Positions 8,701-15,327 of a DNA stretch of 18,310 nucleotides are shown one piece after another. The DNA is from Chrysochromulina tobinii (taxonomy: Eukaryota > Haptophyta > Prymnesiales > Chrysochromulinaceae), in assembly GCA_001275005.1 (NCBI GenBank), contig JWZX01002364.1, positions 1 through 18,310 on the forward strand, read 5' to 3'. Position numbers and translations under genes: made by a program. The notes below the pieces were generated by a model. The model did no database searches and was not told where the DNA came from. It saw only the letters and a program-made list of their open reading frames with translations. The number at the start of each line of letters is the position of its first letter. Position 1 is the stretch's first letter.

Positions 8701-8976
8701 CGCGGCGGCGGCCTTCTCAAAGAGCGCCTTCTCAACAGCTTCCTTCGCGGCAATGGCCTGTTCGTCGTAAAAGTCGGAGTTTGAGCCTACAAGAGGAGGC
8801 ACCGTAGCCAATCTTGAGTCGTTGCCAATAAAGGCTTGTTTAAACTCCTTGAAGGAAAGGCTTCCGTGCAAGGCTTCCGTGTTCTCCGGTTCATTGCGAC
8901 CTGGCAGCTGGAGTGCCGCATCGGGCTCCACCTGCAGCGCCAGGCCAAAGAGCGCAACTTGTAGGACGAAGAGCAT
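5647..8976 (-). CDS. secreted tandem sulfotransferase-like protein with Ala-rich repeat linkers
   Basis: 1109 aa. The N-terminus is a signal peptide (MLFVLQVALFGLALQV). Next come Ala/Lys-rich helix (about 75-125), a duplicated Pro-rich segment, a beta domain with VPAGVGADR and ILPEGVAEGDTF (about 175-225), and a long Ala/Lys/Glu helix (about 226-310). Two homologous domains follow, at about 311-640 and 742-1070. Each begins with a hydrophobic strand and SDHGSGTT (S318-T325; S751-T758), placed like the PAPS 5'-phosphosulfate loop of sulfotransferases. Each also has NLA(D/E)YFVR, a Cys-rich turn, a C-T-(V/I)-x-LKMFP strand, an R-x-E-x-x-R/Q-x-FS-x-FHR helix like the 3'-phosphate-binding segment, EFDCSIP, and a C-terminal SC-x-TDP-x-ATF. 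Conserved cysteines suggest disulfides in the secretory pathway. Family knowledge suggests PAPS-dependent sulfation of glycans or proteins; this is inferred. A single-domain paralogue lies at 16363-17445. Confidence 0.8.
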   Translation of the reverse strand: MLFVLQVALFGLALQVEPDAALQLPGRNEPENTEALHGSLSFKEFKQAFIGNDSRLATVPPLVGSNSDFYDEQAIAAKEAVEKALFEKAAAAKKAAAAAVARAAEKAAAAKAAAELAAAAKELAGIKAAPAQAPVRQPTAAPKPAPRTAPLPRAQAPVRQPTAAPKPALANTAPLPEPTYEFDMIVPAGVGADRKINFDVDGVTYSMILPEGVAEGDTFRASITVWEKEQAEKAKRAAEAEAAAERAAVKNAAADKAAADKAAAKAAAAKAAAEKAAAEKAAAEAAAAEAAAAEAAAAEKEAVRLAAAKAAQVLVMISDHGSGTTNLGAALKAHPCVMDLGEPFGPSFMLWAKSKVTKECQDELSHDAMFDADTGKLEHAENPKMKEKIDDALFREDFTDGSKKPNIDTSKLYKGLKYNLADYFVRVRDLVCENVPESVCPREECTVLLKMFPNYVYGDTATPPADCGARCQCMKEQNKNALRAWNDMLTAFEQEPKISTFQFNRNEQARLFSIFHRFSPTGEEFDCSIPHLPTPYALAAADHTDAQLQAEDCWKDPAKCLSDALELVGLTTEKMTDETMDEMMAEMLAGPQQTHLDADSRSCSTDPKATFKRLANDQVDLVRKGPKDDKDDKDALTAAAAAAIEIATENVVMAAVELEDAPQAARPEDRDAPAHTVREDGVPSPTKATRFTIAAPAPTKAAIRAPAPTKAAIRAPAPTKAAIRAPAPTKAAIRAPAPTQASRAQVLVIISDHGSGTTDFGVALNTHPCILDLMEPFGDQYVLWSSSKIDECENKHPQNPAVFDADSGVIMTASNYKLNMTIERVLNKFAEPPAWAKDISPTYIPPASIDFDSLYTGLNYNLAEYFVRIRNLVCKEVPADVCPPSDCTIALKMFPRYVNAITEGQSTKEDVPSECETAQNERAMVAWMAALASLKANPKVATVQYNRIELDRQFSDFHRFAPAGTEFDCSIPRPSHEFTAVSNLNTDLQLQSEECWEGIQGANKCLGDALNLVGLTLEPMKGKGAEKMAGELVKRDATSKLASKSCLTDPLATFVRMPNNDVTLKYEPVSTQTRTRPGVQPKPFPLSVHDPQAYPGPVQARLHESQASP
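6761..6900 (-). repeat. 30-bp minisatellite encoding APAPTKAAIR repeats
   Basis: 30-bp units begin at 6761, 6791, 6821 and 6851, with a degenerate fifth at 6881. The first three are identical and the fourth differs at two bases. The period is a multiple of three, so each adds the decapeptide APAPTKAAIR to the flexible linker just before the second sulfotransferase-like domain. Copy number is likely to vary between strains. Confidence 0.92.
8045..8275 (-). repeat. Ala-rich trinucleotide-type low-complexity tract
   Basis: A run of GGCCGCCGCC-type units on the + strand encodes AAAEKAAAE/AAADKAAA repeats on the minus strand, a predicted long single helix just before the first sulfotransferase-like domain. 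It is the source of several long but spurious frames on the opposite strand. Confidence 0.85.
8450..8586 (-). repeat. in-frame duplication of a Pro/Ala segment
   Basis: Bases 8472-8517 and 8541-8586 are near-identical (offset 69 bp), with matching GGGAGAGG flanks at 8450 and 8522. Together they encode two copies of QAPVRQPTAAPKPA in the N-terminal linker of the tandem sulfotransferase-like protein. Confidence 0.85.
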
Positions 8977-9140
8977 AGTGTGCTGTTTCTTGTCGTAGTT
9001 GACACAATTCTTGTCGAGAACGCGCGCCCAACCGTGCGCACCGACGCGCGTACGAGTTCGACCGTGCCGTCACCTTGCAGGTCCTCTTTTAGGAAAGCAA
9101 AATTCTGTGACCAAAAAAGGAAGAGAGTTCGCATGCGGAA

Positions 9141-9402
9141 AAGCGGAAGTTAGACGTGATCCCACCCCACACACCCCCGCGCTGGATCTGGCCAACTTGC
9201 CACCTTGAGCATCGCGTCGTTGTGAACTGTTCTAGACTTTGCACTTGAACTTGAACACATTTCGCGCATGCATTCAATACTGTTCCATATTAGGTTCTAG
9301 ACTCTGCACCAAAGCGGAAGTGGAGTTTGACACCAACGAATCCCAGGATCCTACCCTGGATCTGGCCAACTTGCCACTTAGGCTCATCGCGTTGTTGTGA
9401 AC
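9141..9402 (+). repeat. duplicated segment upstream of the phosphatase gene
   Basis: Two diverged copies, about 9141-9227 and 9311-9402, start with AAAGCGGAAGT and share CTGGATCTGGCCAACTTGCC and an ATCGCG(T)CGTTGTGAAC-like end. A second shared block, GTTCTAGACTYTGCAC, occurs at 9229 and 9294. The offset is about 170-175 bp. This lies between the divergent sulfotransferase-like (-) and phosphatase (+) genes, so a promoter module has probably been duplicated. Confidence 0.8.
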
Positions 9403-9479
9403 ACGTACTTTGTGCGCGTTTGTGTTTCACAGCAGCCTGCACACTGTCAGTCGAAAATGCGAAATTCGGCGCATCGAAC

Positions 9480-10079
9480 ATGCAGGGCCGTGTCGATTAC
9501 TCGGAGGAGGGTCGTAAACTCCTAGCCAAGCTGCAAGCTGCTGGAAAGAAGGCGGCACATGGATACGGCTACCAGCCCATGAATGTGATTTGGGAGGATC
9601 CATTGACGGGCGGCAAAATCTATGTGGGCAACGAGACGGCGGCCAGAGGAGCAGACAAGCACCCCGAGACCATCAAACACGTTGTGAATTGCACCGATGA
9701 CATTCCGAACTATTGTGAATCGAATCCCAATATGGCATACTTGAACTTCAATGTGTCGTATTGGCAGAGCTGCGGCATCTCAGGTGACTTTAGCCGGAGG
9801 CAGGACGAGCAAATCGTGTCCTGGCTCTACTCATCTCTCTTTTCGTTTGTGGACGGCGCCCTAGCCAAGGGCGAGAACGTCTTGGTACACTGTCTGGCTG
9901 GCGCTCACCGTGCGGGCACCACTGGCGTGCTGCTGATCATGAACAAGACGGGCCTAGGCGCTGTGGAAGCGACTGCGGCCGCGAAGAGGCTGCGATCGGC
10001 AATCAACCCAATCTCCGATTTCCCCGAACTGCTGCAGGTCTACGAGGCGTCGGGACGCGCTGGCCCCAATTTGCCGTAA
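9480..10079 (+). CDS. dual-specificity protein phosphatase
   Basis: 199 aa from the ATG at 9480 (A at -3). Cysteine-dependent phosphatases hydrolyse phosphoester bonds on Tyr/Ser/Thr or other phosphorylated substrates. Visible features: a GGKIYVGNETAA strand-turn (about 44-55) and HVVNCT (67-72), both typical of DSP domains, then the P-loop VHCLAGAHRAGTTG with nucleophile C138 and R144 fitting H-C-x-x-G-x-x-R. The usual Ser/Thr straight after the Arg is Ala here. The general acid is not obvious; D103 in SGDFSR is a candidate 35 residues before the Cys. There is no other domain, signal or membrane segment. The frame is open further upstream, but only into the duplicated promoter repeat and without an ATG, which supports the 9480 start. 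The partner substrate is unknown. Confidence 0.85.
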   Translation: MQGRVDYSEEGRKLLAKLQAAGKKAAHGYGYQPMNVIWEDPLTGGKIYVGNETAARGADKHPETIKHVVNCTDDIPNYCESNPNMAYLNFNVSYWQSCGISGDFSRRQDEQIVSWLYSSLFSFVDGALAKGENVLVHCLAGAHRAGTTGVLLIMNKTGLGAVEATAAAKRLRSAINPISDFPELLQVYEASGRAGPNLP

Positions 10080-10095
10080 CGGAGCACAAGCTGTT

Positions 10096-10116
10096 GTGCG
10101 CGAATAAATCGCGCAC
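10096..10116 (+). terminator. hairpin carrying an AATAAA poly(A)-type signal after the phosphatase gene
   Basis: A perfect 8-bp inverted repeat, GTGCGCGA / TCGCGCAC, encloses the loop ATAAA, so AATAAA (10103-10108) sits across stem end and loop. It begins 17 bases after the phosphatase stop (10077-10079). It could direct 3'-end formation for the plus-strand gene and also separates it from the convergent minus-strand frame ending at 10130. Confidence 0.5.
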
Positions 10117-10129
10117 CCCTCATGACGGG

Positions 10130-10576
10130 TTAGTCCACGTGCTCCTGCGAGTCTCCGCCTTTAAAGACGACCTGCACGTCGTCGTCGAGATAGCCGGTTG
10201 AAGAACCCGGGGGCGGGGCGACGGCATGAGCATTTGAAGTGCCTGATGTCTCGTAGGCGCCTGATGTCTCGTAGGCCTTGCACGCTTCGAGCGGACGAGT
10301 AGGGTAGTTGGAAGAAGTTGCTAGTTCTGGGCGGGTTAGCGCCGACCCGTAACGAATGAGCTACTGTGCACTGATACCGCGCGTTGACAAAAATGTGCGG
10401 TATCCCTCCCCGGTTCGCACTCTAAAGCTGTAGTGCCACCTCTCTCGCCCTTCTCGCGACGCGCTCGAGTGGCGCACACTAGACACTTGCCGCCCTAGCC
10501 TCACAGTCGAGACTCTGCGATCGAGACACGAGAGAGAGTCGTGTGGGCTTGAGAAGCGCTCGCTTTCGCATCCCAT
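10130..10576 (-). CDS. possible small two-exon gene, hypothetical ~100-aa protein
   Basis: The minus-strand frame from 10360 down to TAA at 10130-10132 is open for 77 codons with protein-like composition: a 6-aa tandem repeat (AYETSG twice), Pro-rich PPPGSS and an acidic end (GYLDDDVQVVFKGG). The same frame has a TAG at 10361-10363 directly upstream. A 144-bp intron (10361-10504) with GTGAGG donor and GTAG acceptor would remove it in phase 0. It would join to a first exon 10505-10576 that starts GCC-ATG-GG (strong Kozak) and reads MGCESERFSS, a possible N-myristoylation/palmitoylation start. I do not recognise the product. Alternatives are a chance frame, a different acceptor, or a 3' exon of another transcript. 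Confidence 0.33.
10241..10276 (-). repeat. perfect 18-bp tandem duplication
   Basis: GCCTGATGTCTCGTAGGC occurs at 10241-10258 and immediately again at 10259-10276. The period is in frame with the small minus-strand frame and encodes AYETSG twice, which fits selection for reading frame but does not prove it. Confidence 0.95.
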
Positions 10577-10627
10577 GGCCACGTCTCACTCAGGGGATCG
10601 CGGGCTGTCGCTGTGACCGTGCGAGGG

Positions 10628-12022
10628 TCACTCGGCACCACGGGCCGCCGCGCGCGCGATGTACGGCTTCAGCGCCGCCAGGCCCGCCAGCAGAGCTTCC
10701 TCCGTACGAATGGTACGCAAGCCCTGTCCAGGGCACAGATTGAGGTAGTGGTCGAAGAGCGAGGCCGCGTCTTCGTCGCAGTCGGCAAGGGTGTCCTCGT
10801 CGGCGATGGCGGGCTCGAGGCCCTCGAAGCCGCCAAAGACAATCAGCAGGTGTCGGAAGCACGGCAACTCGAAGGATGCCGCACCGCCCTCGGCATATAG
10901 AGCCTTGCTACCGTGCTCAGAGGTGCCCACGCTGAGGTCATAGCCACCCGGGTACGGGCACTCGGCCCACACAGCGGCGAGGCTGCTTGCGACGCGCACT
11001 TCGTACCCCCAGTAAAGTCCCGCCTTTTCGCGCGGCTCACGCGGTGGCACCACCCTCGCTACACGTCCGCCTGCCGCGCCCGGCATAGTGCCTGCCGCGC
11101 CCGCACCTGTACCAGCGCCCGGCATGCACACGGTCACCCGCGTGCCCGTGGGCAGCTGGCGACCAATCTTGAGCTCCTTGCGCAGACCCGTGTACACGCT
11201 CGAGCTCATCGCTGGGCCGCGTTTGCCATCGGCGGTGGAGGCGGCGGCGGCGGCGGTGGCCGCAGATCCGCTGGCCTCGGCGTCGTCGGCACCGGCAGTT
11301 GGGCCGCCGCGTCCCTGGCTGTGGGCGGTGCCGGGTTCAATAACGACTGCCTCGCGGTACTCGGACTCCTCGTCGATGCGCAGGTGGTGCGGCGCTTCGA
11401 GAGGCGCAAGCAGGCCGACGCAGCGCAGGTCTGGATGGTGTGGGAAGATGTGCTTACGCAAGTACGACGGGCATTCAATATACTGTAGCAGTCGTGCCAT
11501 GAAGACGCAGCCGTCCGAACGCCCCTTGCGCTCGACGGCGCCGTCGGGCTCGGCGCCGTCGCGGCGGCCGTGACGGCCGCCGCCGCCACCGGGTGTGTCG
11601 CTCTCAGTCGCGAACAGCACGATCTCGTCCACGTTGAAGATGGCGCAGGCCCGCGCGACCTGGCCGACGAGGTAGCTTCGCAGCTCGTGCGTCTGCGCAC
11701 TGTCGACGATCGATCCGGGAAGTGCGACCGTCACCGTCCACTCGCGGCCGCGTGGTTGGGCGACGCTGTTCGCATCTGTGGGGGCGGAAGCGCTAGCAGT
11801 AGCCTCCGCAGCGGCCGACTTGGGTCGCTTCGCCTTGGGATCAGCACCGAATCCATCAGCGCCGACTATGGGCGCTGTGTTAACGCCAATGCGATCTGCG
11901 AGCCGCTTCTTGCCGACGCGCGGCTTGGAGGCAAGTGAGGTTTGCATGTGAGCAGTCCACCGATCGAGCGTCGACGTCGCGGCTGCCTGCTCGCGGCAGC
12001 GCCGTCTCGGCAGAATGCACAT
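10628..12022 (-). CDS. SPOUT1: SPOUT-family RNA methyltransferase of the SPOUT1/C9orf114 type
   Basis: 464 aa from the ATG at 12022; the ATG at 11947 would give 439 aa, and neither has a strong context. Residues 95-136 (VTVALPGSIVDSAQ, ELRSYLVGQVARACAIF, VDEIV) match the family's N-terminal SPOUT strand and helix. RLLQYIECPSYLRK and LEAPHHLR-x-DEESEYREAV follow, as in SPOUT1. Residues near 395-455 (LLIVFGGFEGLE, LCPGQGLRTIRTEEALL) form the trefoil knot that holds S-adenosylmethionine. Human SPOUT1 methylates a uridine of 28S rRNA and also has a reported centrosome/kinetochore role; rRNA modification is the likely job here. The lysine-rich N-terminus (KPRVGKKRLADR; KAKRPK) could be nuclear or nucleolar targeting. 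Gly/Arg-, Ala- and Gly/Ala-rich insertions occur in the middle. Divergent from the G-alpha gene, with 244 bp between. Confidence 0.9.
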   Translation of the reverse strand: MCILPRRRCREQAAATSTLDRWTAHMQTSLASKPRVGKKRLADRIGVNTAPIVGADGFGADPKAKRPKSAAAEATASASAPTDANSVAQPRGREWTVTVALPGSIVDSAQTHELRSYLVGQVARACAIFNVDEIVLFATESDTPGGGGGRHGRRDGAEPDGAVERKGRSDGCVFMARLLQYIECPSYLRKHIFPHHPDLRCVGLLAPLEAPHHLRIDEESEYREAVVIEPGTAHSQGRGGPTAGADDAEASGSAATAAAAASTADGKRGPAMSSSVYTGLRKELKIGRQLPTGTRVTVCMPGAGTGAGAAGTMPGAAGGRVARVVPPREPREKAGLYWGYEVRVASSLAAVWAECPYPGGYDLSVGTSEHGSKALYAEGGAASFELPCFRHLLIVFGGFEGLEPAIADEDTLADCDEDAASLFDHYLNLCPGQGLRTIRTEEALLAGLAALKPYIARAAARGAE

Positions 12023-12266
12023 CGACCCTTTTTACGTTGCCCAGGTCGCGCGTTCGTGAGTGACCCTTCTTCGCAAATTGGCGCGAAGTTTCGGAACTTC
12101 TGCGTTCAGCGTCTCTGAAAGGTCAGCAAAGTTCTGGTTTGCTCACGTGACGCGGGCCTATGAAAACTATCCAGTCAGAATGCAGCTCGCCCAGACAGGC
12201 TCTCGCCGCACCAATCGCCTCTTGCGCTCGATCTGACCCGCAAACCGCCCTAAAGGTTTCACAAGG
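12023..12266. promoter_or_regulatory. divergent promoter region of the SPOUT and G-alpha genes
   Basis: This 244-bp spacer must contain both 5' regions. It holds an inverted repeat GAAGTT-TCGG-AACTTC (12085-12100), whose GAAnnTTC core resembles part of a heat-shock element, and an 8-bp palindrome TCACGTGA (12143-12150) containing the bHLH/bZIP-type core CACGTG. No TATA box is obvious. Regulatory meaning is inferred from motif shape only. Confidence 0.4.
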
Positions 12267-14813
12267 ATGGGCTGCGCCTCGTCTCATGCTGCGGGATCGG
12301 ACTCGGCTATGCGTGATGAAGTGGCAGACCAGGCGTCAAAGCTGCTCGAGAAGCAGCTCGAGAAGCAGCAGGCTGAGGAGAACGCCATCATCAAGCTGCT
12401 CGTGCTTGGCACAGGCGAGTCAGGTAAATCCACCGTCTTCAAGCAGATGAAGATCCTCTACTCCTTGCCCGATCCGCCCGCCAAGTTCATCATGATCTGC
12501 CGCGCCAACCTCTTTGGCAATGCACACGCAGTCATGGACGGCATGGAGAAGCTGGGCATCACCTTCAAGACGGGCAAGGGCGCGTTGGCGGGCGCGATGC
12601 TCAAGGCTGCCCCGGCAGACGGTCAGCCGTCCGGTGATGCGCCACTATCGTCGTACGCCCCGGCGTTCAAGGACATGTACCTCGACCCAGGCACTGCCGA
12701 AGCCATCGAGCGAGCGGCCGAGTACCAGCTCAACGACTCAACCATCTACTTCTGGGAGCGTGCTGACGAGCTGCTCAAGCACGACTACACGCCTACCGAG
12801 CAGGACGTGCTCCGCGCGCGCGTGCGCACCACCGGCATTGTGCAGCAGAACTTCCAGATCGGCGAGAAGAAGTACACGATGTTCGACGTCGGTGGCCAGC
12901 GTAACGAGCGGCGCAAGTGGATCCACTGCTTTGACAACGTGACAGCCGTGATCTTTGTGACTGCCATCTCCGAGTACGATCAGCTGCTCTATGAGGACGA
13001 GAATACTAACCGCATAGACGAGGCACTCGTGCTCTTTGACCAGATCTGCAACCATCCCTCGTTCAAGAAGACGTCAATGATCCTGTTCCTCAACAAGCGC
13101 GACCTCTTCGAGAAGAAGCTCAAAAAGAAAGACCTGACGTGCTGGGAGAATACGCCCGAGACCAAAGCATGCGGCAGGGACTACGACAAGTGCGTCAAGT
13201 ACCTCAAGGGCCGCTTCCTCGAGAAGAACAAGGACCCTATGGTGCGCCAGGTGTACGTTCACGCGACCTGTGCGACTGATACGACCAATATCGCCTTCGT
13301 CATGGAGTCCGTCTTCGACATCATCCTCAAAGACAACCTGCGCAAGCTCGCCAAGGCAGACATTAGCAAGCTGACCGCCATCTCGGCGGGTACGGGCGTC
13401 TCGGGTGTCAAGACGGGGCCCGCCGCGTGGGATGCGAGGAAGAAGTCAAAGGTGATGCTGTGCTGCGCTTGGTTCACGGACACACTGAAGGAACGCATGG
13501 TGCTCGTCGACGCAGCCAACGACTTGCCGGGCGTACAGCTGTCGAGTGACCTGACCATCAGCGACGCCGATTGGAGCTGGGTGATGGGCCTGGGCAAGGA
13601 GCTGCCCCCGCTTACGGTGCTAGAGAAGGAGACGGGCTCGTTCAAGGGTAACTTCAAGGAGGGTGCGTCCGCGCTCAAGAAGATCATGGGCATCGGTCCG
13701 GGAGAGACCCTCGGCTCGGTGTACGACTTGAAGATTGAGATGAGCAAGGGCGGAACCTCGACCATTTGCATTGTGTGCGTCAAGAGCTTGAGTTCGCTCC
13801 CCGACATCCCGGGCCTCAGCAAGGTCGAGCACGAGGTCTTCGAGAACGCTCACTACGCCAAGTACGACGAGAAGTACGATCCGGCGAAGGTCAAGCCGCC
13901 CGCCAAGGGTGAGGAGTTCAATCCTTTCGCGGCCAATCCCGTTGGTTTCCGCTGGTTCAAGGGCGTGACCCTCTTCACCAAGGAGGTCCTGAAGGCGCCC
14001 TCAAGAGGCGTGTACCTGGGCGTTTTCAAAGTGCTCTCGTCGACTGATGGCTTCAAGATCATGGTCAACGAACACAACCGCATCTCGATCCCGATGATCT
14101 TCCTCACCGAGTCACAGCTTGACGGCGACGAGAAGACATGGATGCACGGCGTGCGCATCCGTCAGGAGATGTTCGGCGTCGGCCTGCTGGAGGGCAAAGA
14201 ACCCAACCGCGGCTGGCTGGGTCCCGAGATGTCGGGCGAGGACGGCGCCACCTTCCCCGAGAAGCTCTGGTGGGCCGTCGACGAGGCCAAGGCACGCCTC
14301 GGCACCGACAACATCGGCAAGCAGTATGATCGCGAGCTGCTCCTCGTCGACGAGAACAACAACATCCAGCTGCTCCTATTCGGCATGCTCGCTGAGAACG
14401 AGGCAGATGTGCTGCCCGGTCACATCTGGGTGAGCCGCGAGGAGCTCGAGGTGCAGAACATGAAGTACACGTGCCCGATCTCGCTGCAGGCTATCATCGG
14501 AGAAATGCAGAGCAAGATTCAGGAGTACCAGCTGCTTGGTAGCAAAGACGCGGGCGACATGGACGGGGCCAAGAAGATCCGCAATGACAAGGAGAGGCTC
14601 GCCAAGGAGATTGAGGACCTCCACGCTTCACTCACGCCGCTCAAGTGGGTCAACCGCACCATCATGTGGTGCGCCGACAAGATGCCCTCGTTCGCCAAGG
14701 GCATCGAGAAGACGACGGCAAGGGACGTTGTCAAAAAGGCCGTCGACGCAAACTCGGAGACCGACGCCAATGACGAACAACGCACCAAGCTCCTTGCCAA
14801 GTACATGAAGTGA
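12267..14813 (+). CDS. G-protein alpha subunit fused to a 484-residue C-terminal region of unknown function
   Basis: 848 aa; ATG in strong context (AGG-ATG-G). Residues 1-364 are a complete G-alpha: MGC start (Gly2 myristoylation, Cys3 palmitoylation), P-loop LGTGESGKST (48-55), helical domain, switch I VLRARVRTTGI with arginine finger R185 and Mg-binding T188, switch II DVGGQRNERRKW with Q211, NKRD (276-279), TCATDT (334-339), and the alpha-5 helix FDIILKDNLRKL. A normal G-alpha ends about there, after its receptor-contacting tail. Here the frame runs on without stop or intron signs for residues 365-848: a mixed beta-rich part (about 393-620), a Trp-rich part (about 625-725), and a charged predicted coiled coil (about 740-790) with a basic helical end. 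All GTP-binding and hydrolysis residues are intact. I do not recognise the extension. A GPCR-type switch with a built-in effector or scaffold is a reasonable guess. Confidence 0.93.
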   Translation: MGCASSHAAGSDSAMRDEVADQASKLLEKQLEKQQAEENAIIKLLVLGTGESGKSTVFKQMKILYSLPDPPAKFIMICRANLFGNAHAVMDGMEKLGITFKTGKGALAGAMLKAAPADGQPSGDAPLSSYAPAFKDMYLDPGTAEAIERAAEYQLNDSTIYFWERADELLKHDYTPTEQDVLRARVRTTGIVQQNFQIGEKKYTMFDVGGQRNERRKWIHCFDNVTAVIFVTAISEYDQLLYEDENTNRIDEALVLFDQICNHPSFKKTSMILFLNKRDLFEKKLKKKDLTCWENTPETKACGRDYDKCVKYLKGRFLEKNKDPMVRQVYVHATCATDTTNIAFVMESVFDIILKDNLRKLAKADISKLTAISAGTGVSGVKTGPAAWDARKKSKVMLCCAWFTDTLKERMVLVDAANDLPGVQLSSDLTISDADWSWVMGLGKELPPLTVLEKETGSFKGNFKEGASALKKIMGIGPGETLGSVYDLKIEMSKGGTSTICIVCVKSLSSLPDIPGLSKVEHEVFENAHYAKYDEKYDPAKVKPPAKGEEFNPFAANPVGFRWFKGVTLFTKEVLKAPSRGVYLGVFKVLSSTDGFKIMVNEHNRISIPMIFLTESQLDGDEKTWMHGVRIRQEMFGVGLLEGKEPNRGWLGPEMSGEDGATFPEKLWWAVDEAKARLGTDNIGKQYDRELLLVDENNNIQLLLFGMLAENEADVLPGHIWVSREELEVQNMKYTCPISLQAIIGEMQSKIQEYQLLGSKDAGDMDGAKKIRNDKERLAKEIEDLHASLTPLKWVNRTIMWCADKMPSFAKGIEKTTARDVVKKAVDANSETDANDEQRTKLLAKYMK

Positions 14814-15327
14814 GCGGTGCGATGTGTGCGTGAGGCAGGGCGACGCGGGCCGTGCGGTGGACCATGGACCATGCGCCATGCAGGGGCGATGAGCAAGGGG
14901 AAACTGAAGACACGAGTACGCCAGAGGATGCTCGGCCGGGCCGGGGGCGGGGCGGCATGTACCGATGATGTGTAGTGGATCTGGATGTGTCGGTACCCGG
15001 GATCGAGGAAAGGCGGATCCTCTCCGCGTGTGTGACATCTTCGTGTGGGCTTTCAATCAGCGTCGCAGCACGAATTCATGCATCAACCATCCCCACCTCA
15101 GAGCTCTGTATACTCTCACATGAGGACCACTGCACAGCCGTACCGTACCTCAGGCGAGATCGTGAGCCGACCCGTGACCGGGGACGGGACTCCATAGAGA
15201 AGATCCTGATGGATTGGTGGCGTAACCCGCCGCCCGTGGCCCAAGCGCTGCTCCACCAAGCAAGGCTATGCGACCACATAGCTGCGTCGATCGATGGGCT
15301 GCGGATCTCTCAGCCGACACTGCAAGC
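14814..15327. other. convergent 3' region between the G-alpha fusion and cyclophilin genes
   Basis: 514 bp between two converging stop codons. I see no gene. There is a short GGACCAT tandem at about 14860-14875 and a GGCCGGGCCGGGGGCGGGGC tract at about 14934-14953, but no clear poly(A) signal or recognisable RNA gene. Confidence 0.6.

Noticed and set aside
9327-9479. N-terminal extension of the phosphatase frame
   Set aside because: It has no ATG before 9480 and lies in the duplicated non-coding segment, whose first copy has no open counterpart. The translation is Cys/Pro-rich and unlike a DSP N-terminus.
10364-10582. Minus-strand 73-codon frame read without splicing
   Set aside because: The middle is Ser/Arg-rich with no domain and its nominal start is a GTG. 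It is better explained as exon 1 plus intron of the candidate small gene, or as non-coding.
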